In this document: in pieces, positions 1 through 7,453 of the stretch | Position numbering within the stretch: position 1 is the first letter of the stretch | How the letters are laid out: every line of letters starts with the position of its first letter | Source of the DNA: Eimeria necatrix | Lineage: Eukaryota; Apicomplexa; Conoidasida; Eucoccidiorida; Eimeriidae | Assembly (NCBI RefSeq): GCF_000499385.1 | Contig: NW_013654654.1 | Location: 1 to 10,000, forward strand | Length of the DNA stretch: 10,000 nucleotides | Direction of reading: 5' to 3' | Program-made: the position numbers and the translations under genes | The notes under the pieces: generated by a model | Told to the model about the DNA's origin: nothing | Database searches by the model: none | What the model saw: the letters and a program-made list of their open reading frames with translations, nothing else

Positions 1-84
1 TGGCGAAGCGCGTCAAACGCGACTTGTACCTTTCTCCTCACTATTTGTTTTTTATTCGATCTATTCGACTAAAGGCTTATGAGC
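1..84 (+). repeat. 84-bp direct repeat, copy 1 (Rpn7 coding segment)
   Basis: Identical to 176-259 over all 84 bases, offset 175 bp. It encodes 27 Rpn7 residues ending KAYE plus one base, and is followed at once by GT (85-86), a possible donor. The copy may extend left of the window. Confidence 0.95.
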
Positions 85-1383
85 GTTGGAGGAGGCGTAG
101 AAGCGCGGGACTTGGGCGAGGGTTTAGGGTTTAGGGTTTAGGGTTTAGGGTTTAGGGTTTGGCTCGCAGTGCCCGTGGCGAAGCGCGTCAAACGCGACTT
201 GTACCTTTCTCCTCACTATTTGTTTTTTATTCGATCTATTCGACTAAAGGCTTATGAGCTCTCGAGCCTTACAAAACGGTGACTTTGGAGAGTTTGGCGG
301 AGGCCTTTGGGGTCTCAGTGCCCTTCATCGAAAGGTGGGGTTGTTGTACTTTCTTTCCGCCGCCTTTTCGCCTTTTCCGTGTCTTTTTCTTTGCTCTTTT
401 CAACGCAATGCTTTGCAAGCCCTTGGGGGCTTTTAATCTTCTTCTTTTTTCTCTTTTTTTCTCCTTTTTTTCCCCTCTTTTTCCCTCTTTTTGGTCTTTT
501 TTTGGCCTTTTTGGCTGTTTTCCCGCGATTTCTGAGTTGAAGTCCCTTTTTCGCGGTTTTGGCGCCATTTTGTGTCTTTTTTGTCCCTTTGTTTCGTTTC
601 GGGGTTCTTAATTCTCTCCGCAATTAGCTCTTTCCGAATTTCTTGTCGAAACGGCGTTTATTGCTCTTTATTTCCGCTTTTTTTCACCTTTTTTTGCTCT
701 TTTTAGAGAGATCTCCGGCTTCGTGGCCTCGGGCCGCCTCGGCTGCCGCATAGACAGCGTCAACGGCGTCGTCGAGGCCCACCGCCCGGACGCGCGGAGT
801 TTCCTTTATCTGCAGACAATAAAGCAGGTGACTTTCTTTTTTGTCTTTTTTGTCTTTTTTGTCTTTTTTTGCGGCTTTTTGAGTCCTTCAAGGTCCCAAT
901 AAGTCCTCCAAAGAAGTTAAAAAGGTTTAAAATGGTTTGAGAGGATTTAAAAGCTTCTTTTTGGCTTTTTTTCCGCTTTTTTTGACCCCAAAAGAGTGCA
1001 AAAAGGCCTTTTTTCTGTCTCCAAAAATAAATTTCTAATTCCCTCTTTTTGCTTTTTAGTCCCCAAATAAATCTTTTCTGCCTCCCGGGGTTTTGCAAAC
1101 AAATCCAAAAAGATATGTTGAGTTTAAAAGTCTTTTTAAAAAAATTTGAAGTTTTTTTTGCGAAAAAAAGATAAACATGTCTTCGATGCATGCAGCAGCT
1201 GAGGCCTTCTTCGCTGCTCATTTATTTATTTTTATTTATTTATTTATTCCAAAATAAATAAATAATTTAATTATTTCTTTTTGTTTTAAAAAACATTTTC
1301 TAAATTGTCTTTTTTGAATGTGCACTCAGGGAGATGTCCTTCTAAACAGAATTCAAAAACTCGCCAGAGTCCTCTCCGTATAA
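1..1383 (+). CDS. RPN7: 26S proteasome regulatory subunit Rpn7 (PSMD6), C-terminal part, spliced
   Basis: Lid subunit of the 19S proteasome particle; this part is the end of the PCI domain and the C-terminal helix that joins the lid helical bundle. Proposed exons are <1-84, 259-334, 707-827 and 1330-1383 (stop TAA 1381-1383). Seen directly: SPHYLFFIRSIRLKAYE (family SPHYRYYVREMRIHAYS), then SLAEAFGVSVPFIE (MAEAFGVGVEFID), then GRLGCRIDSVNGVVEAHRPD ([20 protein letters not shown]), then GDVLLNRIQKLARVLSV (GDLLLNRVQKLSRVINM). Donors are GTGGGG at 335 and GTGACT at 828; acceptors are tttttag at 706 and cactcag at 1329. The intron phases (2, then 0) restore the frame exactly; Arg is rebuilt across 334/707. 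The 5' join is uncertain because bases 1-84 recur at 176-259. Splicing 84 to 259 keeps frame, whereas reading the second copy straight on hits TGA at 280-282. Everything upstream lies outside the window. Identification is from remembered family sequence, not a search. Confidence 0.92.
120..160 (+). repeat. Telomere-like array (TTTAGGG)n in Rpn7
   Basis: Five full GGGTTTA units plus GGGTTT, lying between the two 84-bp copies and so probably intronic. Confidence 0.97.
176..259 (+). repeat. 84-bp direct repeat, copy 2
   Basis: Exact copy of 1-84. It is preceded by a telomere-like array and ctcgcag (acceptor-like, AG at 169-170). It runs directly into the next Rpn7 coding stretch at 261, but out of frame by one base. 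It could be a true exon with a 1-nt error, an exon duplicate now inside an intron, or an assembly artefact. Confidence 0.95.
828..1329 (+). other. Rpn7 last intron with pyrimidine-rich and TTTA tracts
   Basis: 502-bp phase-0 intron between CAG|GTGACT and cactcag|GGA. It starts with four TTTTTTGTC-like units (834-868). Near the 3' end it holds a TTTA tract (1220-1248) followed by its near complement (1251-1268), able to form a hairpin. TGCATGCA occurs at 1187-1194. ORFs on either strand here have no family resemblance and are not called. Confidence 0.85.
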
Positions 1384-2275
1384 AATGTCCCACAGGGGCC
1401 CCCAGAGGGGCCCCCAAGGGGCCCCCCAAGGGGCCCCCAAAGGGCCCCCCATGGGGCCCCCAGAGGGGCCCCTAAAGGGCCCCTTAGGCCGTTCTCAAGG
1501 GACCCATAAAGGGGCATTTAAACCCTATTAAGGGGCTCCGAAAAGGGCTTCCGGGGCCCCTCTAGGGGCCCCAAAAGGGGCCCCTAGGCCCTTCTTGGGG
1601 GCCCCCAAAAGGGGCCCCTAGGCTCTTCTTGGGGCCCCCAAAAGGGGCCCCAATGCCCTTCTTGGGGCCCCAAAAGGGGCCCCCACTTTCTTACAGGGGA
1701 CCCTAATGGAGCCCATATGTCCTTATGGGGCCCCTAGGGGCCATCAAGCTCTTAAGGGGCCTCAAAACTCCTTTGGGGGCCCCTTTGGGGGCCCCCAAAA
1801 CTCCCAGCCAAACCCTAAAAGGGGCCCCCGTGGGCTGGTAAGACCCTGGAGGGCTTTCAAACCCTAAAGGACCCATAAAGGGTCTTCTAAACCCTTCGAG
1901 GGGCCCCTGAGGGGCCCCAACATGCTGTGGGGGCGGTCCTTGTCCGAGGGCCTCTTCAGGGGCCCCCCAAAGACCAAGTGGGGGGCCCCGTGGATGCGCA
2001 GGGGGCCCCTGGGGGGCCCCTCAAGGGGCCCCTGGGGGGCCCCTCAAGGGGCCCCTCGGGGGCCCCGAGAATGGGTAGTTGGGGAAACACTTTAAAGGCT
2101 TTCTGGGGCCCCTCTAAGGATATACATGAGGGGCCCCAAAAGGGTTTTCTGGGGCCCCCCTTGGGGGCCCCCATAGGGGCCCCCAGGGGTGACCCTTTCG
2201 GGGGCCCCTGGGGGCCCCTAGGGGGCCCTCAGGGGGGCCCCCCGGAGCCTCTTAGGTGTGTGCATGTGTTGTAAC
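1384..2275. repeat. Intergenic GGGGCCCC palindromic low-complexity block
   Basis: From about 1395 to 2250 the DNA is dominated by self-complementary GGGGCCCC/GGGCCC with short variable spacers (AAAA, TAGG, CAAG, AGA). A tandem of about 34 bp is visible at 1565-1690, marked by CTTCTT at 1591, 1625 and 1658. The Gly/Pro ORFs here read equally on both strands, as any GGGCCC run would, so no gene is called. No RNA gene or promoter was recognised. Confidence 0.8.
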
Positions 2276-2296
2276 TTGTTGGGAACTGAAAGACTG

Positions 2297-2435
2297 AATA
2301 AAAGAATTAAATAAAAGTTGAGAGGAAAAATAAAAAGAATTAGATAAAAGTTGAGAATAAAAATAAAAAGAATTAAACAAAAGTTGAGAAGAAAAACAAA
2401 AATAATTAAATAAAAGTTGAGAAGAAAAATAAAAG
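2297..2435. repeat. 33-bp AT-rich minisatellite, about 4 copies
   Basis: The core AAAAGTTGAGA begins at 2313, 2346, 2379 and 2412, exactly 33 bp apart. Units read roughly AGAATTAAATAAAAGTTGAG plus an A-rich tail with a few substitutions. All four copies are about equally similar. Confidence 0.93.
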
Positions 2436-2464
2436 AAAGAATTTGTACAGAGGAGTGGAGGGCG

Positions 2465-2484
2465 CGGGGTGTACGTACACCCCG
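2465..2484. promoter_or_regulatory. 20-bp perfect palindrome containing GGTGTACGTACACC
   Basis: CGGGGTGTACGTACACCCCG reads the same on both strands. It is one of four perfect copies of the 14-bp core in the window. It is intergenic, upstream of the SerRS gene. The function is unknown: it could be a protein-binding site or an RNA hairpin. Confidence 0.7.
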
Positions 2485-2517
2485 TGGTCCTCTACAGGGA
2501 GGTCTAGGCGAGTAGTA

Positions 2518-2600
2518 GGGTTTAGGGTTTAAGGGCTTTTATCGTGGGTTCGGGATCAAGGGTTTAGGGTTTAGGGTTTAGGGTTTAGGGTTTAGGGTTT
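2518..2600 (+). repeat. Telomere-like array
   Basis: Two units at 2518-2531, a 28-base degenerate gap, then five full units plus GGGTTT at 2560-2600. Confidence 0.95.
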
Positions 2601-3054
2601 GGACCGTCTCGGGTGTCTGCACAGCTAGTTGCGGTGTACAGACACCACCACCCCCGTAAGCCGGTCTTTTTCCATTTTTATTTCATTTAAATATCTCAAA
2701 ACAATTTAATTTACTTTTAATTCCATAAAACAACAAAAAAGCCAGACAAAGCCCAGAAATAGACTGAAGAGGGCCCCAGGGGGCCCCTGGGGGCCCCCCG
2801 GGGGCCCCTGGGGGCCCCTGGGGGCCCCCAGCCTTAGGCTCGGGGGGCCCCCCTGATGTCTCCTGCAGCAGAAAAGGGAATAATTAATGAATTGAATAAG
2901 TTGAATTGTTTCAGAGTCTTATACCACTTGGGGTCTTTATGAGAAGGGTTTAGGTTTTAGGGTTTAGTGTGTAGGTTTAGGGTTTAGGGTTTAGGGTTTA
3001 GGGTTTAGGGTTTAGGCCGCCTCGGCTGGCCCCTGCTGCTGCTGCTGCAGCTGC
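2601..3054. other. Intergenic upstream of SerRS
   Basis: Contains the palindrome variant GGTGTACAGACACC (2633-2646), AT-rich DNA (2665-2760), a GGGGCCCC block (2771-2850), a telomere-like array (2946-3014) and a short CTG run. No ORF with family resemblance was seen. The SerRS promoter should be here, but no defined element was recognised. Confidence 0.6.
2946..3014 (+). repeat. Telomere-like array
   Basis: Degenerate at 2946-2979, then five perfect units at 2980-3014, ending 40 bp before the SerRS ATG. Its last TAG (3013-3015) is the in-frame stop that bounds the SerRS leader. Confidence 0.95.
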
Positions 3055-3132
3055 ATGCAGCATTTTCCCTTGGGTCCTTCTATGGGGCTTTCTCTGAGGG
3101 GCCTCAAGCCTCAATTTAGTGTTCTATCCTAC

Positions 3133-3185
<53 letters not shown>

Positions 3186-4060
3186 TAGCGGCGCTGCTGC
3201 AGTTGCAGTGAGCCTGCGTGGCTGCGCGGGGGCCCCCCGTCCTCTGAAACTTGAAGGGGGGCCCCCAAACTCCCTAGGGAGGGGCCCCCCTTGGGGGGCC
3301 CCCTGCACCGGGGGCCCCTCCCTAGGGTTCATTTGGGGGGCCCCCAGACCCTGCTGCAAACCTGAGGGGGCCCCCCGGGGGCCCCCCGAGCTCCGCTGTG
3401 CCTCCATATCACAGGCACCACTGGGGCCCCCAGGGGGCCCCCAAGGGGGGCCCCCAGAGGGGCCCACAGGGGGGCCCCCAGAGGGGCCCTCAGGGGGGCC
3501 CCTCTGGGGGCCCCCAGAGAGGCCCCCAGGGGGGCCCACAGGGGGGCCCCCAGGGGGGCCCCCAGAGGGGCCCACAGGGGGTACCCCAGAGGGGCCCCCA
3601 GGGGGGCCCCCAGGGGGGCCCCCGGGGGCCCCCAGCTCCTTTTTGCAGCCTATGGATATTAATTGTCTCCTTAGACGCAAAGAAGAGGCAAAGGCCCTTT
3701 TAGAAAGCCGGGGGGCCCCCCAGGAGGCCAAGGAGGCCCTAGAGGCCCTGCCGGGTCGGGCACTAGGGTTTAGGGTTTAGGGTTTAGGGTTTAGGGTTTA
3801 GGGGTGGGGGTTTACGGCATAGGGCCTAGGGTCTAGTGTTTAGGGTCTAACGGCCCGTCATTAAAGATTTGTTACACTAATTTAGAGCTTCGGGTTTGGG
3901 GTCTCGGCAGAGGGTTTATAGTTCAGGGTTTAGGGTTTAGGGTTTAGGGTTTAGGGTTTAGGTTTTAGGGTTTGGGGTTTGCAGGGTTGGTGGCGCGTCT
4001 GCGCCAGGTGTCTAGGGAGCTCAACATGCTGATGCGGAAAAGGAAAGAAGCAGCAAGGAC

Positions 4061-4106
<46 letters not shown>

Positions 4107-4245
4107 GAACAGCAGCAGCTGCAGCAGCAGCAGCAGCAGCAGCTGATTTCCTCTGCAGCAGCAAGGAAGGCAGAGGTGGGGCCCCTTGTTCTGGTTGGCT
4201 TTTCTTTTTACTGAATTAAAACCTTCTAAATTAATTTAATTATTT

Positions 4246-4277
<32 letters not shown>

Positions 4278-4488
4278 ATTAATTAATTAATTTAATTATT
4301 TAATTAATTTAATTAATTAATTAAAATAAATAAATAAATGGAGACAGGGCGCAGAGGTGTCTCCTGCAGGCAGCAAACCTTCACTCCCTCAGCCGGCGAG
4401 CAGCAGCAGAACGGCAGCAGCTGCAGCAGCAGCTGCAGCAGCAGCTGCTGCTGCTGCCTAACGGCTTAGACCCTAGGGTGCGCCTCTA

Positions 4489-4543
<55 letters not shown>

Positions 4544-4844
4544 CTGCTGTTGCTGCTGTCCTCTTGCTTCTGCACGTTTAGTTGCTGCTGCTGCGGTTGC
4601 TGCTGCTGCTGCTGCTCCCGCGGCTGCTGCTGCACCAGCGTTTGCTGCAGCAGCAGCAGCAGCTGCTGCTTCTGCTGCAGCTGCTGGGGTGTATCTACAG
4701 GTCGAGCCAGGAGACACTGCAGCAGCAAATAAAGAAATCAGAAGATGGTCTCCTTTCGGGTGTACAGACAGCTTGTCTCCAAAGGGACACTTGGAGATCT
4801 TGGCTTCTTTGGGGGCCCTGGGGGCCCCTGGGGCCCCTGGGGGT

Positions 4845-4888
<44 letters not shown>

Positions 4889-5015
4889 GGGGGGCCGGCG
4901 CTGCTGCGTGCTGCAGGGAGCAGCAGCACAGCTGCATGCTGCTTTGTCATGTTTCTTTGAAGCAGCAGCAATTAAAAAGGGCTTCACACCGGTGCTTCCA
5001 CCGCTGATTGTCAGG

Positions 5016-5057
<42 letters not shown>

Positions 5058-5923
5058 TCTGCTGCTGCTGCTGCTGCTGCTGGTTCTGCTGCTGCTGCTG
5101 TTGGTAGTGCATCTGCTGCTGCTGCCACTGCTGCTGGCGCTACTTGTATTGTTTCTGCTGTTGCTGCTATTGATGTCCCTCCTGCTGCTGCTGCTTCTAA
5201 TATTGTTGCTGCTGCTGTTGTGCTGCTGCTGCTGCTGCTGCTGCTGCTGTGCTGCTGCTGCTGCTGCTGCATTTGCTTCAGGCGGTCTGCGCTGGAGTCC
5301 ACGGGGCAGCTGCCGCGACTAGAAGGAGACACTTTTAAACTCGATAAGAGACACCTCGTGAGGCCCTGAACCCCAAACCCTAAACCCTAAACCCTAAACC
5401 CTAACCCCTTTGGTGCTCCCTGGATCTTGCGGCGTGACCTTTAGGGTTTAGGGTTTAGGGTTTAGGGTTTAGGGTTTAGGGTTTGTGCGCAGGCAGCAGG
5501 AGAAGAGATGTATATGTCTCCGACCTCAGAGGTGTCTCTCCTGGGGTTGTATAGGTGAGTGCCTTCGTGAGGGTTTAGGGTTTAGGGTTTAGGGTTTAGG
5601 GTTTAGGGTTTAGGGTTTAGGGTTTAGGGTTTCTGCCTCAGGGACTGTGTGCTGCACGCAAGCCAACTGCCTCTACGCCTAACGGCTACAACCCCTTGCT
5701 TCCGGTGGGGTTATCTGTTGCTGCTGCTGCAGCAGCAGTTGCTGCTGCTGCAGCAACTGCTGCTGCTGCTATTGCTGCTAAAGCTGCAGCAGCAGCAGCT
5801 GCTGCTGCTATTCTGTGGCTTTAGCTGCAGCTCCAGATATTGCTGCTTTAACTTTATTTTTTGCTGCTGCCAATAAGTATTAAGCGTTGCATCTGTTGGT
5901 TCTGCTGCTGCTGCCTTTGCTGC

Positions 5924-5971
<48 letters not shown>

Positions 5972-6547
5972 AGCAACGAAGATGGCAACTACGGGTCTGA
6001 GCACCGCGGGCTGTATCGACAGCGCACTTTTTACAAGACGGAAGTTGCTGCTGTCTGTACACCTGAAGAATCGGAGCAGCAGCAGCAGCAGCTGCTGCAG
6101 CACGCGGAGCAGCTGCTGCAGTAAGTGTCTCCTTTTGTCTCCTTTTGCTGCTGTTGCCACCCTTAACTAGGGTTTAGGGTTTGACTTCCTTTTCCCCTTC
6201 CCTGCCCCAGCCACTTCTGCTGCTGCTGCTGCTGCTGTCTCCGCTGCTGTTGCTGCTGTGCAGTTGCTGCTGCTGCTGCTGCTGCTCCTGCTGCTTCTGC
6301 TCTCTTGCTGCTACTACTGCTCCTGCTGCTGCTGCTGCTGCTGCTGCAGGGCGCTGCAGCTGCCTTACAGAGTGGTGCAGCTGTGCGCTGGAGAGACAGC
6401 TTTTGCTGCTGCTGTTTGCTTCGACTTGGAGGTGGGGTTTCTGGGGTGTACGTACACCTGAAGTGTCTCCTTTTTGTCCCTTTTGTTTCTCTTTTTTTAA
6501 CTGCTGCCAGGCCTTGTTTTATATATATTTTGTTTTTATTTCATTCT

Positions 6548-6594
<47 letters not shown>

Positions 6595-6702
6595 TTTTGT
6601 TTTTTTTTAATTTTGTTTTCTTTCTACTCAGGTGTGGATGCCAGGCTTGCAGCGCTTTCTGGAGGTCTCTTCTGTCTCCAACTGCAGAGACTACCAGGTC
6701 CC

Positions 6703-6771
<69 letters not shown>

Positions 6772-6883
6772 TGGGGCTGCAAGGCGGCTGGCGTGGGCTG
6801 AGGTGTACATACACCGCAAGCCGCCATGCGTGCGTCCAGGCCCGCCGCCTAAACCTCCGCTTTAGAGACACTTCAAGACCCCC

Positions 6884-6919
<36 letters not shown>

Positions 6920-7409
6920 GCAGCAGCAGCAGCAGCGGCAGCAGCAGCAGCAGGGAAGGAAACGGCCCCAGTACTGCCACACTCTCAACGGGACCGCGCT
7001 GGCCGTGGGAAGGGTTTTGGCTGCCCTTGTGGAAAACCACCATGTGAGCTACAAACCCTAAACCCTAAACCCTAAACCCTTGGGGGTAAACCCTAAACCC
7101 TTGGGGGTAAACTCCAAACCCTTGGGGGTAAAGCCTAAACCCTTGGGGGTAAACCCTAAACCCTAAACTATCTGTGTTAAAACCCTAGACCCTTGGGGCT
7201 AAACCCTAAACCCTTGGAGGTAAACCCTAAATCCCTGGAGGCAAACCCGTAAACCCTAAGCCTTTGGGGATAAAACCTAAACCCTAAACCCTTGGGGGTA
7301 AACCCTAAACCCTAGTCACTCATCCCCAGCCGCCGCTTCACTCTCTCTGCAGCCCTCCGCTCTCTTACCCCTACTTCTGTTTATTTGTTATTTTATTATT
7401 TATTTATTT

Positions 7410-7453
<44 letters not shown>

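Noticed and set aside
269..623. Lys-rich minus-strand frames and Phe-rich plus-strand frames
   Set aside because: They arise from the pyrimidine-rich Rpn7 intron 335-706.
760..1221. Minus-strand open frame rich in Lys, Arg and Phe
   Set aside because: It lies over the T-rich Rpn7 intron and exon; the composition reflects poly-T on the other strand.
1927..2274. Gly/Pro open frame in the GGGGCCCC block
   Set aside because: GGGCCC DNA is open on both strands; no unique sequence or splice context supports coding.
2297..2435. CRISPR array
   Set aside because: Period 33 bp with no variable spacers; it is a simple minisatellite in eukaryotic DNA.
4466..5332. Long minus-strand open frame with poly-Ala and poly-Gln
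   Set aside because: It is the complement of SerRS exons and CTG introns; repeat DNA is open in many frames. No family resemblance, while the plus strand reads conserved SerRS.
5371..5484. Telomere fusion scar
   Set aside because: Order is CCCTAAA then TTTAGGG; a head-to-head fusion would give TTTAGGG then CCCTAAA.
5528..5540. AGGTGTCTCTCC resembling the GTGTCTCC box
   Set aside because: It is inside the conserved SerRS exon encoding SEVSLLG; explained by coding.
6050..6063. GCTGTCTGTACACC resembling the palindrome family
   Set aside because: It encodes AVCTPE, matching the TTPE/TPEES position typical after motif 2 in SerRS, so chance coding similarity is the simpler explanation.
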